Counted from the first letter of the stretch, positions 8,522 through 17,705 are shown. The stretch: 64,000 nucleotides of DNA from JBGVSA01 sp049840475 (GCA_049840475.1 JASGKX010000002.1:496001-560000); one strand, 5' to 3'. The notes: generated by a model from the letters alone, not told the origin. Made by a program: numbers and translations.

Positions 8522-8671
8522 CGCAGAACCCAGCCTCACCCGCTTGCAGGGGAATGCGCGGAGCTGCAACAAAAAGGCGTTAGGCTGCGCCTGCCCGATG
8601 GTCCAGCGTCCATCGCATGCATCTTGCTTTGAAAATGACACCCAACCTTGGCCTGCTGCGGAGAGCGCATC

Positions 8672-11600
8672 GTGTCGATTCACGTCAAGCTGAACCACGT
8701 CACCCACTATCGCTATGACCGGCTGGTCGGGCTGTCGCCCCAGGTGGTGCGCCTGCGCCCCGCGCCCCATTGCCGCACGCCGATTCTGGCGTATTCACAG
8801 CGCGTCACGCCGGCCGAGCACTTCATCAACTGGCAGCAAGACCCACAAAGCAACTACCTCGCACGGCTGGTGATCCCCGAAAAGACGCGCGAATTCCGCG
8901 TCGAGGTCGATCTGGTCGCGGAACTGTCGGTCATCAACCCGTTCGACTTCTTCCTCGAACCCTACGCGGAGAAGATCCCCTTCGAGTACAACGCCGAGCA
9001 ACTGCGCGAATTGCAGCCTTATCTGGTGCGCCAACCACTCACGCCGCTGTTTTCGAAGTACCTCGGCGGCATATCGCGCAGTGCGCGGCCGAGCGTGGAG
9101 TTTCTCGTTGAACTCAACCAGCGGCTGCAAGGCGACATCCGCTACCTCATCCGCATGGAGCCGGGCGTGCAGACGCCGGAGGAAACGCTCCAACGCGCGT
9201 CCGGCTCCTGCCGCGACTCAGGCTGGCTGCTGGTGCAACTGCTGCGCCATCTCGGACTGGCAGCGCGATTCGTTTCGGGCTACCTCATCCAACTGACGCC
9301 CGACGTCAAATCGCTCGACGGCCCGAGCGGCCCCGAGGCCGACTTCACCGACCTGCACGCGTGGTGCGAGGTCTACCTGCCGGGTGCCGGCTGGATCGGG
9401 CTCGACCCGACCTCCGGCCTGTTCGCGGGTGAAGGCCACATTCCGCTCGCCTGCACGCCGGAGCCGTCTTCTGCCGCGCCGGTGTTCGGTTACGCGGATG
9501 AGGCCGACTGCGAGTTCGAGCACACCATGCGCATCGAGCGCGTATGGGAGGCGCCGCGCGTCACCAAGCCCTACTCCGAAGAGCAATGGATCGACATCGA
9601 TTCGCTGGGCCGCCGCGTCAACGCCGACCTGTCGACCTATGACGTGCGCCTGACGATGGGCGGAGAACCCACCTTCGTGTCGGTCGATGACCGCGATGGC
9701 GGCGAGTGGAACACCGAAGCCATGGGGCCCACCAAACGCCTGCTCGGCACCGATCTGTTGCTGCGGCTCAAGGATCGCTACGCGTCGCAGGGGCTGCTCC
9801 ACTTCGGACAAGGCAAATGGTATCCAGGCGAGCAGTTGCCGCGCTGGTCGCTCAATTGCTTCTGGCGGGCTGACGGCGAACCGATCTGGCGCAATCCCGA
9901 ACTGCTTGCCAACGAGCGCGGCGAATATGGCGCGGACGCCGCGCTGGCCGCACGCTTTCTGCGCGAAGTCGCCGCCACCCTCCAGGTGAACGCGGACTAC
10001 GTCTTCCCAGCCTTTGAAGATGCCTGGTACTACCTCTGGCGCGAGCGCCGCCTGCCGACCAACGTCAACCCATTTGACGCGCGGCTGGACGACCCGATCG
10101 AACGTGACCGCCTGCGCCACGTGTTTGATGCCGGACTCTCGGCGGAGGTCGGCAGCGTGCTACCCATCGGCCGCCAGCCGTCTGGCCCGGCACGCTGGCA
10201 GACGGGGCCGTGGTTCCTGCGCGGCGAACGCTGCTATCTGGTGCCGGGCGACTCGCCCTTGGGCTATCGCCTGCCGCTGGACTCACAACCGTGGGTGAGC
10301 GCCGCCGACTACCCGTGGGTTCATGCCCCGGATCAGACTCAGGCATTCCCGCCCCTGCCAGCGTACACGAGCATCCGCGAACAACTGCGGGACGCTGCGG
10401 CGCGCGACGGCGCGCGCGCCTCCGTCACCGGCCAGCTCCGGGGCGCCTCGACACGCCAGCCCGCTGCATTCGAGTCTGCCGGGTGGATCACCCGTACCGC
10501 GATGTGCGCGCAGGCGCGCGACGGTCGCCTGTACATCTTCATGCCGCCGCTGGCAGCACTCGAAGACTATCTGGAACTCGTCAGCGCCGTGGAGAGCGTA
10601 GCCGATCGACTCAGTGCACCGGTCATCCTCGAAGGCTACGAGCCGCCCAAGGACGGACGACTCCAGAGCTTCCGCATCACGCCCGACCCGGGTGTGCTGG
10701 AAGTGAACATCCATCCGTCATCATCGTGGAACGAACTCGTCGAGCGCACGACCCATCTGTATGACCAGGCACACCAGTCACGCCTGACCACGGAGAAGTT
10801 CGCGCTCGATGGCAAACACGGCGGCACCGGCGGCGGCAATCACTTCGTGCTGGGCGGCGCGTCGGTGGCGGATTCACCGTTCCTGCGGCGGCCCGATCTG
10901 CTGGCGAGCCTGATCGCGTATTGGCACAACCATCCGGCATTGTCGTATCTGTTCTCTGGCCAGTTCATCGGACCGACTTCGCAAGCGCCGCGCGTCGACG
11001 AGGCACGCAACGATTCGGTGTACGAACTGGAGATCGCCTTCCGCGAAATCGCCCGCACCGAAGGGCTGGCATCGACTCCGCCCTGGCTCGTCAACCGCAT
11101 TCTGCGCAATCTGTTGATCGACGCTACCGGCAATACGCACCGCGCTGAATTCTGCATCGACAAGCTCTATTCGCCTGACGGCCCGACCGGCCGGCTGGGT
11201 CTGCTGGAACTGCGTGCGTTCGAAATGCCGCCGCATGCACGCATGAGCCTTACGCAGCAATTACTGCTGCGCGCCTTGGTCTCGCGCTTCTGGCAGGAAC
11301 CCTATGAGCCGCAGCGCCTCACGCGCTGGGGAACTGAGCTGCACGACCGCTTCATGCTGCCGTACTTCGTGCAGCAGGACCTCGACGACGTCATGACCGA
11401 GCTGCGCGCGTTCGGCTATCAGTTTGAGTCGGCGTGGTTCGCGCCGCACATGGAGTTTCGCTTTCCCAAGTACGGCAGCTTCGCTTCTCGCGGCGCCAAG
11501 GTTGAATTGCGCGCGGCGCTCGAACCGTGGAATGTCATGGGTGAAGAAGGCGCCGTCGGCGGCACCGTGCGCTATGTCAACTCATCCGTCGAACGGCTGC

Positions 11601-11998
11601 AAGTGCATGTACGAGGCTTGGCGTCCGACCGTTACGTGCTCACCTGCAACGGTCGTGAAGTGCCGCTTGCCGCCACCGGCAACGCAGGGGAGTTCATCGC
11701 TGGCGTGCGCTACAAGGCATGGGCGCCAGCTTCGTCGCTGCACCCCACCATCGGCGCGCACGGGCCCCTGGTGTTCGATCTGGTCAACACATGGATGAAC
11801 CGTTCGATGGGCGGCTGCACCTACTACGTGGCGCACCCGGGCGGACGCAACTTCGAGCAGTATCCGATCAATGCCTACGAAGCCGAAGGCCGACGATTGG
11901 CCCGTTTCGCGGCGATGGGTTACACGCCCGGCAAGATCGAAGTCGCGCGCGAAGCCGCGAATCCCAACTTCCCCTTCACGCTTGATCTGCGACGCTAG
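8672..11998 (+). CDS. Transglutaminase-like / DUF2126 large protein
   Basis: Large cytoplasmic protein of 1108 residues. Residues about 1-300 form an N-terminal bacterial transglutaminase-like domain: VKLNHVTHYRYDRLVGLSPQ, then the cysteine segment SCRDSGWLLVQLLRH, the histidine in DLHAWCEV and aspartate in GLDPTSG, so the Cys-His-Asp triad is intact. The rest is the DUF2126 region (MGGEPTFVSVDDRDGGEWN, GKWYPGEQLPRW, DGKHGGTGGGNHFVLGG, FRFPKYGSFASRG). Homologues often sit beside alpha-E and circularly-permuted ATP-grasp genes and are thought to act in peptide or protein modification, but none of these is nearby. GTG 8672 follows a GGAGA ribosome site. The 3' end overlaps the convergent sensor-kinase gene by 23 bp. 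Confidence 0.9.
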   Translation: MSIHVKLNHVTHYRYDRLVGLSPQVVRLRPAPHCRTPILAYSQRVTPAEHFINWQQDPQSNYLARLVIPEKTREFRVEVDLVAELSVINPFDFFLEPYAEKIPFEYNAEQLRELQPYLVRQPLTPLFSKYLGGISRSARPSVEFLVELNQRLQGDIRYLIRMEPGVQTPEETLQRASGSCRDSGWLLVQLLRHLGLAARFVSGYLIQLTPDVKSLDGPSGPEADFTDLHAWCEVYLPGAGWIGLDPTSGLFAGEGHIPLACTPEPSSAAPVFGYADEADCEFEHTMRIERVWEAPRVTKPYSEEQWIDIDSLGRRVNADLSTYDVRLTMGGEPTFVSVDDRDGGEWNTEAMGPTKRLLGTDLLLRLKDRYASQGLLHFGQGKWYPGEQLPRWSLNCFWRADGEPIWRNPELLANERGEYGADAALAARFLREVAATLQVNADYVFPAFEDAWYYLWRERRLPTNVNPFDARLDDPIERDRLRHVFDAGLSAEVGSVLPIGRQPSGPARWQTGPWFLRGERCYLVPGDSPLGYRLPLDSQPWVSAADYPWVHAPDQTQAFPPLPAYTSIREQLRDAAARDGARASVTGQLRGASTRQPAAFESAGWITRTAMCAQARDGRLYIFMPPLAALEDYLELVSAVESVADRLSAPVILEGYEPPKDGRLQSFRITPDPGVLEVNIHPSSSWNELVERTTHLYDQAHQSRLTTEKFALDGKHGGTGGGNHFVLGGASVADSPFLRRPDLLASLIAYWHNHPALSYLFSGQFIGPTSQAPRVDEARNDSVYELEIAFREIARTEGLASTPPWLVNRILRNLLIDATGNTHRAEFCIDKLYSPDGPTGRLGLLELRAFEMPPHARMSLTQQLLLRALVSRFWQEPYEPQRLTRWGTELHDRFMLPYFVQQDLDDVMTELRAFGYQFESAWFAPHMEFRFPKYGSFASRGAKVELRAALEPWNVMGEEGAVGGTVRYVNSSVERLQVHVRGLASDRYVLTCNGREVPLAATGNAGEFIAGVRYKAWAPASSLHPTIGAHGPLVFDLVNTWMNRSMGGCTYYVAHPGGRNFEQYPINAYEAEGRRLARFAAMGYTPGKIEVAREAANPNFPFTLDLRR

Positions 11999-13364
11999 GC
12001 CGCAGTACGACCGCCGCCACCAATCCGTGTGGCGTGCGGTTGTCCAGCCGCAGGTGCATGCCATGGAGCGCTGCGATGCGTTCGACGATCGACAGCCCGA
12101 GCCCGCTGCCGGTTTCGTCCTGCCCCGGCGGCCGGAAAAAGCGCTCGCGGATGCGCGACATATAGGCCTCCGGCACCCCCGGCCCATCGTCGATCACACG
12201 AATGCCATCGGCATTCAAAACCAATTCAACGTGCCCACCACTTGGCGTGTAGCGCAGCGCATTGTCGAGCAGATTGCGCAGCATGAGCCCGAGCAGCATC
12301 GCATCGCCGCGCGTGTCCGGTGGCAACGCATCGGCCTGAACCGACAACGCGATGTCGCGTGATGTGGCCATCGGCGACATCTCATTCTTGATGGATTCGG
12401 CCAGCGCGCGCCAGTCAACATGCCTGGCGTCAGGCGGCAATTGCATGGGCCCGAGCCGTGATAGCGACAGGAGCTGATCAACCAGGCGAGAGGCCCGCTC
12501 CACACCTTCGTTGAGGTTGTCGAGCGCTTGCGTGCGTACGGTCGTGTCCTGAGCGATCTGTGCCACTTCAGCCTGAACGCGTAGCGCTGCCAGCGGCGAG
12601 CGCAGCTCATGCGCGGCGTCGGCGATGAAGCGCCGCTCACGCGTGAGCGTGTCGGCCACGCGGGTGAACAGTGCATTGAGGGCATCGATGAGCGGGCGCA
12701 CTTCGCTGGGCAATCCAGCCAAGGCAATCGGAGCAGCGTCGCCCGGCGCGCGCAGACGTAGATCGCGCGCCACCCTTTCGAGCGGCGCCAGCATGCGGCC
12801 GATGCCCCACCACGTCAGAACGAGCAGCACCGGCAAGGCAATCGCCCACGGCACGAACTGGCTGCGCACAATGCTAAGCACAGTGCTGCGCCGATACGCG
12901 ATCTCCTGACCGACCACGACATATAGCGAACGATCGGCGTTGGCGGCGTAGTAGAGACGCCACGCATTGTGGCGGCCGCCCAATGGCTGCGTCATAAAGC
13001 CCTGTCGCCCCGCATCGAAGGCATAGCGCCCGCCGCTGCGCCCGTCGCTGAACAGACGTGTTCCCTGTGCATCGAAAATGGCAAAGCCCATGGCATCGTC
13101 GGGTGTGTCGTCATCGTCGCGCTCGGCCCCGCGACGGCGCAGCCGCTGCGGCCCCTGACCACGTCCATTGGCATCGCGCGCGAACAGGTTCTGGATATCC
13201 GCGTCGAGCAACTGTTGCGCAAGCAATACCTGCTGGTGATCGAACAACTCCGAGACACGTTCGCGCGTATCGCGATAAGCGACAGTGGATGCGATGGCCC
13301 ACGCCACGGTGAGCACGGCCGTGATGAGCAGCGACAGACAAACACGCAGGCTGGCCGGTCTCAC
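11976..13364 (-). CDS. Sensor histidine kinase, QseC/PmrB-like
   Basis: Inner-membrane sensor of a two-component system, about 462 residues. The N-terminus has a membrane segment (RVCLSLLITAVLTVAWAIAS), then a periplasmic sensor loop and a second membrane segment (WAIALPVLLVLTWWGIGRML) running into a HAMP-like region. The dimerisation box is DAAHELRSPLAALRVQ with the phosphorylated His, followed by N box LLDNALRY, DDGPGVP and GSGLGLSIVERI. It starts at GTG 13364, overlapping the TGA of the response regulator (GTGA), so the pair is translationally coupled. Signal unknown; PmrA-like boxes in this locus and the adjacent ferric reductase gene suggest metals or cationic compounds, which is inference. 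Confidence 0.88.
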   Translation of the reverse strand: MRPASLRVCLSLLITAVLTVAWAIASTVAYRDTRERVSELFDHQQVLLAQQLLDADIQNLFARDANGRGQGPQRLRRRGAERDDDDTPDDAMGFAIFDAQGTRLFSDGRSGGRYAFDAGRQGFMTQPLGGRHNAWRLYYAANADRSLYVVVGQEIAYRRSTVLSIVRSQFVPWAIALPVLLVLTWWGIGRMLAPLERVARDLRLRAPGDAAPIALAGLPSEVRPLIDALNALFTRVADTLTRERRFIADAAHELRSPLAALRVQAEVAQIAQDTTVRTQALDNLNEGVERASRLVDQLLSLSRLGPMQLPPDARHVDWRALAESIKNEMSPMATSRDIALSVQADALPPDTRGDAMLLGLMLRNLLDNALRYTPSGGHVELVLNADGIRVIDDGPGVPEAYMSRIRERFFRPPGQDETGSGLGLSIVERIAALHGMHLRLDNRTPHGLVAAVVLRPSVADQA

Positions 13365-14024
13365 GACGCGTCCCCCAGCCGATAGCCGAAACCTCGGACT
13401 GTCGTGACAAAATCGCGCCCCAGCTTGCGGCGCAGATGGTGGACGTAGAACTTCGATGGTATTGCTGCCCACCGCCTCGCCCCACGCGTAGAGCTTCTCC
13501 TCGATCTGCTCGCGCGAGAGCACGCGCGTGCCGGCGTTGAGGAACAGCTCAGCCAGTGCGAGTTCGCGCGCAGTGAGCTCAACCGGCTTGCCGTCGAGCG
13601 TGACGCTGCGGGCGGCAACGTCGAGTGTCACGGCCCCGTGCTGCAGGGTCGATTCGCTGTGGCCGTGGCGTCGACGGATCAGCGCACGCAATCGCGCAGC
13701 CACTTCGGTCAGAGCAAACGGCTTGGCGAGGTAATCGTCGGCGCCCGCATCGAGACCACGGATGCGATCGTCGAGCGTCCCCCGCGCAGTCAGGATCAGC
13801 ACGGGCACGTCACGCCCCTGCCTGCGCCAACTGGCGAGCACGTCCATGCCGTCGACGTTGGGCAAGCCAAGGTCGAGTATCGCTGCGTCATAGTCCGCAG
13901 TCGACAGTGCAGCCATGCCTTCGGCCCCATCCTTGAACCAGTCGACCGTGAAGCCCAACTGGCTCAATCCTGCGCGGAGCCCGTCGCCGATCAGGCGATC
14001 GTCTTCCAGCACCAATATGCGCAT
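13361..14024 (-). pseudogene. Response regulator, QseB/PmrA-like (OmpR family), with one-base frameshift near its C-terminus
   Basis: DNA-binding partner of the adjacent kinase. The receiver domain is complete: MRILVLEDDRLIGDGL with the acidic pocket, phospho-acceptor Asp in AILDLGLPNVDG, LTARGTLDDR and DDYLAKPF with the Lys. The winged-helix domain (ELTARELALAELFL, VLSREQIEEKLY, GSNTIEV) is normal until codon 191. There the frame slips, and the expected end YVHHLRRKLGRDFVTTVRGFGYRLGDAS lies in the neighbouring frame, ending at TGA 13361. Removing one A of aa at 13449-13450 repairs it. As read, the open frame instead runs on into the kinase as one 696-residue fusion. The fused reading would replace the recognition helix, so I treat it as a frameshifted gene. 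Confidence 0.85.
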
Positions 14025-14077
14025 GCGTCCCCCGTCCTGTCGGGCCTGATCACCCGCCGCCATCACAACCCGTCCAG

Positions 14078-14094
14078 CTTAACGCAGCCTTAAG
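14078..14094. promoter_or_regulatory. PmrA/QseB-type box upstream of the two-component operon
   Basis: Direct-repeat arrangement cttaac-N5-cttaag, matching the PmrA/BasR consensus (two TTAA-centred half-sites with 5-bp spacing). It lies 54-70 bp upstream of the response-regulator start, the right place for autoregulation. Confidence 0.7.
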
Positions 14095-14168
14095 GACCGG
14101 GCTCCGCCAGGCCCACGGCGGCCAGCTTCTACATATCGAAACACTCCCGCAACACTTCCTGTGCCGCG

Positions 14169-14185
14169 CTTAAGTGGAGCTTAAG
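14169..14185. promoter_or_regulatory. PmrA/QseB-type box upstream of the ferric-reductase-like gene
   Basis: Perfect cttaag-N5-cttaag (spacer tggag), the exact PmrA-box consensus, 49-65 bp upstream of the ATG at 14234. Together with the box at 14078-14094 it suggests that the divergent transcription units are both controlled by the local response regulator. Confidence 0.75.
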
Positions 14186-14233
14186 ACTGGCTCGGGACAA
14201 TTTGGTCATTCCCATCGACGCGAGGAGATAACA

Positions 14234-15547
14234 ATGAAACGCTGGGTACTCCCTGCCCTCGTCCTTGGCGTGCTGGCCTGGATGGTCAGCCTGCCCGCCG
14301 AAGGGCTCGGCGGCACAGGGTTCTGGGCGATCCGCCGCGAAGGCCTCCTGATGACCGGCATCCTGGCCTACCTGCTCATGGCTGCCACGATGGTACTGGC
14401 CTTGCGCCTGTCGTGGATCGAACAGCGTCTCGGCGGCCTCGACCGGAATTACGGTCTGCACAAATGGCTGGGCATCACTGCTGGCGTACTGGTGGTCGGC
14501 CACTGGCTGTGCGAGCGCGGAGCACGCTGGCTGGTACAGGCCGGCTGGGTCGAACGCCCGGTTCGAGGCGGCGCACGTCACGGGGCCGAGTGGTTTCTCG
14601 CGCAGTTCAACGGACCGGCTCGCGAGGTTGGCGAAATACTGCTGTATGTCCTCGTTGCGATGCTCATCATTGCACTCGTCCGGCTGGTGCCTTATCACTG
14701 GTTCCGCCGTTTGCACAAAGTGTTTCCGGTGCTGTTTCTCGTTGCGACCTTCCACAGCGTGGTACTGATGCCGCCCGTTCTGTGGCCGACCGTCATCGGT
14801 GCGCTGACGGCTGTCGCTGCGCTGGCTGGCTCCGTCGCAGCGGTGTTGTCGCTCGTCGGGTGGATCGGCAAGGCACGCAGACATGAGGCCGCCGTCACCG
14901 ATATTCGTCGGCTGGATGGCAATGTCATCGAACTGCATTGCAAGATCGAAGGCGTCGGAATGGCCCATCGACCAGGGCAGTTCGCCTTCGTGACACTGGA
15001 GGGTCTGCGCGATCCGCATCCTTTCACCGTGAGTTCATCGGGGCGTGACCCACGTTCGGTGAACTTCATCGTCAAGACACTGGGCGACGACACGCAGCGC
15101 ATGATGCAGCAGCTTCAAGCCGGCACACGGGCCAGCATCGAAGGCCCCTATGGCGCATTCGACTTCCGGGGAGAGGCGAACGGACAAATATGGGTCGGGG
15201 CCGGTATTGGCGTCACGCCGTTCCTGTCGCGGCTCGAACACCTCGCCGAAAACCCCGCCAATGCAGCGCGTCCGGTGCATTTCTTCTGCTGCGCGCCAGT
15301 CGCTTCGCCACTCGCAGCACGCATCCGGTCACTATGCCAGCGCGCTGGCGTCACCCTGCACTGGATCGACGAGGCACGCGACGGTTCGCTCGACATGCAG
15401 CGCATCGAACGCACCGTCGGCAACACCTCGCGGAATTCGCTATGGTTTTGCGGCCCCGGCGCGTTCGGCCAGTTGCTCGCCCGAGGCTGGGCACGGCTCG
15501 GCCGCCGCAGCGCGGACTTTCATTGGGAGCGGTTTGCGATACGCTAG
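14234..15547 (+). CDS. Ferric-reductase-like transmembrane flavocytochrome (FNR-type)
   Basis: Inner-membrane oxidoreductase of 437 residues. The N-terminal half has several membrane helices with histidines suited to b-haem binding (GLHKWLGITAGVLVVGHWLCE; WFRRLHKVFPVLFLVATFHSVVL), the ferric_reduct fold. The C-terminal half is a ferredoxin-NADP reductase-like module: FAD motif HRPGQFAFVTL and DPHPFTVSSSG, NAD(P) motif VGAGIGVTPFLSRLEHL, and the terminal WFCGPGAFGQLL ... FHWERFAIR. The family moves electrons from NAD(P)H via FAD and haem across the membrane to iron or other acceptors. ATG 14234 follows GAGGAG. A consensus PmrA-type box lies upstream. The substrate (ferric iron, copper, oxygen) is not determined by sequence. 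Confidence 0.88.
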   Translation: MKRWVLPALVLGVLAWMVSLPAEGLGGTGFWAIRREGLLMTGILAYLLMAATMVLALRLSWIEQRLGGLDRNYGLHKWLGITAGVLVVGHWLCERGARWLVQAGWVERPVRGGARHGAEWFLAQFNGPAREVGEILLYVLVAMLIIALVRLVPYHWFRRLHKVFPVLFLVATFHSVVLMPPVLWPTVIGALTAVAALAGSVAAVLSLVGWIGKARRHEAAVTDIRRLDGNVIELHCKIEGVGMAHRPGQFAFVTLEGLRDPHPFTVSSSGRDPRSVNFIVKTLGDDTQRMMQQLQAGTRASIEGPYGAFDFRGEANGQIWVGAGIGVTPFLSRLEHLAENPANAARPVHFFCCAPVASPLAARIRSLCQRAGVTLHWIDEARDGSLDMQRIERTVGNTSRNSLWFCGPGAFGQLLARGWARLGRRSADFHWERFAIR

Positions 15548-15683
15548 GCCACACTGACCGCCGAATTCGCGCCATACGCGTACTGCATCTTCGGGCATGG
15601 CGAAAAGGTGATTGAGTACGGACAGCTACACTGCGGGCGGGCTCAATTCCGGGCCCGTCCTTTCGTCTCGAAACGTGTTCTCA

Positions 15684-16115
15684 ATGCACACGCTGCGCCG
15701 CGTACTGCAAGTCGCCATTGTCATCGCAACTGCGCTACTCATTGTCTTCCTCCACCAGTCTCCGTCAGGTCTCGGAGCAGAGCTCGACATCATTTTGTTC
15801 GGGGCCGTCATGCTGCTCGTGGCTACCCTGTTCCTGCGCGGCGACGACGACATTCGCCACGATGCACCAACTGAGGTAGAGCATAGGGAACGGATAAGCC
15901 AGGCTGGATTGTGGGCCTGCGGCGCAGCAGCGGCGTTCTTACTGGCGTGGCAAATCTTCGATCATTTCGAAGCTGTTGCCTCGGGACGAGGCATGCGAGG
16001 AATGCGGGCAATCGGTGAGATTGTCGGGCCGAGAGGATTGGCATCACTTGTGGCAGCGTGGGGCGTTTATGCGCTCTGGCGGTCGTATCGCTTCGTTTGG
16101 CGGCACAAAGGTTAG
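15684..16115 (+). CDS. Small hypothetical membrane protein (first of a tandem pair)
   Basis: Unrecognised 143-residue protein. It begins MHTLRRVLQVAIVIATALLI, a membrane segment, followed by a second (AELDIILFGAVMLLVATLFL), a charged loop with many acidic residues, a third (GLWACGAAAAFLLAWQIFDHF) and a fourth (GLASLVAAWGVYALWRSYRFVW). ATG 15684 chosen because the paralogue next door starts equivalently (MPTLRKILQ); an upstream TTG at 15612 lacks a ribosome site. Seven bases separate it from the second copy, so they form a unit, possibly with the ferric-reductase-like gene 136 bp upstream. No function can be proposed beyond membrane location. Confidence 0.65.
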   Translation: MHTLRRVLQVAIVIATALLIVFLHQSPSGLGAELDIILFGAVMLLVATLFLRGDDDIRHDAPTEVEHRERISQAGLWACGAAAAFLLAWQIFDHFEAVASGRGMRGMRAIGEIVGPRGLASLVAAWGVYALWRSYRFVWRHKG

Positions 16116-16121
16116 GGACGC

Positions 16122-16539
16122 GTGCCGACTCTACGGAAAATCTTGCAGGCGATGATCATCATTGCGACCGCCGTCATGATGATTCTGTTGGCCTTCATGC
16201 CGCGCGGCTGGCTTGGAATGCTGCCCTTACTCGGGTTAGCTGCCGTGATGTTGCTTCTGACCTTGCTGCTGCCTTCGGCACGACGGGAAGTCGTGCTTCC
16301 GGATCCTCGACAGCAGCGACGTACAGCGATTGCACTTCTATGCCTTATCGCACTGGCCTGCTTCGGCCACGCATGGGCATTGTTGGATGGTTATGTTCCG
16401 CATGGACGGAGAGGCCATCTGATGGAGTGGCTCGTCATCACTTTCGGACCTTGGCCGTTGGCGATTGCCAGCATCACGGGCGGCCTGTTGTGCATCCGAA
16501 AAGCTTGGTGGAACTTGGCGGCAGTACTTCTACTTTTGA
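16122..16539 (+). CDS. Small hypothetical membrane protein (second tandem copy, probable 3' frameshift)
   Basis: Paralogue of the preceding gene: VPTLRKILQAMIIIATAVMMI aligns with MHTLRRVLQVAIVIATALLI, and four hydrophobic segments occur in the same order. It begins at GTG 16122 with AGGGA upstream. The frame as read does not stop until it has crossed the convergent LysR gene. If one A of aa at 16512-16513 is removed, the end becomes KAWWTWRQYFYF and stops at TGA 16537-16539, within one residue of the length of its paralogue. I therefore think the end at 16539 is right, with one surplus base. Function unknown. Confidence 0.5.
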
Positions 16540-16546
16540 TGACTAA

Positions 16547-16575
16547 CGGGTGGGCAACGGACAGAAACCCACCCG
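16547..16575. terminator. Hairpin between convergent genes
   Basis: Perfect 8-bp stem cgggtggg (16547-16554) / cccacccg (16568-16575) with 13-base loop, 8 bp after the small membrane-protein stop and 9 bp before the LysR stop. It lacks a T run, so it may be a barrier or a weak bidirectional terminator. Confidence 0.5.
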
Positions 16576-16583
16576 CCCTGTGG

Positions 16584-17579
16584 TCAGGCTGTGAGTGCGT
16601 GCGCCCCTTGTGCATACACCGGCCGAATAGCCGGCGGCGGTGCTACGACGCCGAGCGCGGCCTGACGTGTGGCTTGCACGATCTGGTCGCGGAACCAGCG
16701 GCATTCGTCCGAGTAGTGTTTGCGGTCGTGCCACAGCAGGTAAAAGCTCATCTTGGGGAATTCCACCGGCACCTTGGAAACCGTCAGTGGCAACAGGCGC
16801 GAGAAGTGGTCGGCGAACACGCGTGGGCCGGTGAAGATCATGTCCGTCTGCATGAGCATGTACGGCGCCAACCCGAAGTACGGCACGTAAGCGACGACGT
16901 TGCGCTTGAGCCGTTCGCGCGCAAGGTGCAGGTCGATGACGCCGCGCTGGCCGACGGCATAAGGCGTGGGCACGATATGTTCGGCGGCCAGGTACTCTTC
17001 GGGCGAAATACGCCGCTCGGAAAGCGGATGCCCCTTGCGGGTGAGAAAGACGATTTCGTCTTCGAACAAGGGCTGGATGCGCAGATGGTCGGGTGGCTGC
17101 GGCCAGTTGCCGATGACGACGTCCAGGTCGCCGCTTTCCAGGTCGCGCGCGTAGTCGTGGTCGGGCCCGAGCGAATGGAACATCACTTGCGAATGCGGTG
17201 CGAGCTTGCGCAGGCGGGCAACGATGTCACCCAGCAGCACGGCGTTCAGGTAGTCGGGCGTGGCGATGTTGAACACGCGGCGCGACTGCTGCGGGTCGAA
17301 GCGCACCTGCTTCACGGCGATCGATTCGATCTGCTGCAACGCGATCTTCACAGGTTCGAGCAGACCGGCGCCGCGCTCGGTCGGCGTCATGCCATTGCGG
17401 CTGCGCACCAGCAACTGGTCGCCCGTGATGTCGCGCAGGCGACGTAGTGCGGTGCTGACGGCGGGCTGGGACTGATTCAGGCGCCGTGCTGCGCGCGACA
17501 CGCTGCATTCGGTCAGCAGCGCATGCAGGACACGCAACAGATGCACATCGATCGATTCCCACGAACAGCCGCTTGCCAT
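16584..17579 (-). CDS. LysR-family transcriptional regulator
   Basis: 331-residue LysR-type regulator, NodD/SyrM-like in layout. The N-terminal winged helix is clear: DVHLLRVLHALLTECSVSRAARRLNQSQPAVSTALRRLRD, followed by QLLVRSRNGMTPTERG. The C-terminal effector domain shows VFNIATPDYLNAVLLGDI and DLDVVIGNWPQPPDHLRIQPLF. ATG 17579 has AGGAGG-like sequence just upstream (tcaaggaggtcatc). It is downstream of and co-directional with the esterase gene, 126 bp apart, so the esterase could be a target or merely a neighbour. Confidence 0.9.
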   Translation of the reverse strand: MASGCSWESIDVHLLRVLHALLTECSVSRAARRLNQSQPAVSTALRRLRDITGDQLLVRSRNGMTPTERGAGLLEPVKIALQQIESIAVKQVRFDPQQSRRVFNIATPDYLNAVLLGDIVARLRKLAPHSQVMFHSLGPDHDYARDLESGDLDVVIGNWPQPPDHLRIQPLFEDEIVFLTRKGHPLSERRISPEEYLAAEHIVPTPYAVGQRGVIDLHLARERLKRNVVAYVPYFGLAPYMLMQTDMIFTGPRVFADHFSRLLPLTVSKVPVEFPKMSFYLLWHDRKHYSDECRWFRDQIVQATRQAALGVVAPPPAIRPVYAQGAHALTA

Positions 17580-17705
17580 GATGACCTCCTTGATTGGTTA
17601 GCCATCTAATGCAAAAGGTGTTCCAAGTCGCCAGAACGCCCGTGCGCCTTGCCCTGCGCCGCACGCAAGCTCACCGTGAGAGTGCAGGCCGTGAACGCGC
17701 GCCCC

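Noticed and set aside
16540..17447. Continuation of the second small membrane protein into a 441-residue product
   Set aside because: From 16584 on it lies antisense to the LysR gene and loses all resemblance to its paralogue after the proposed frameshift.
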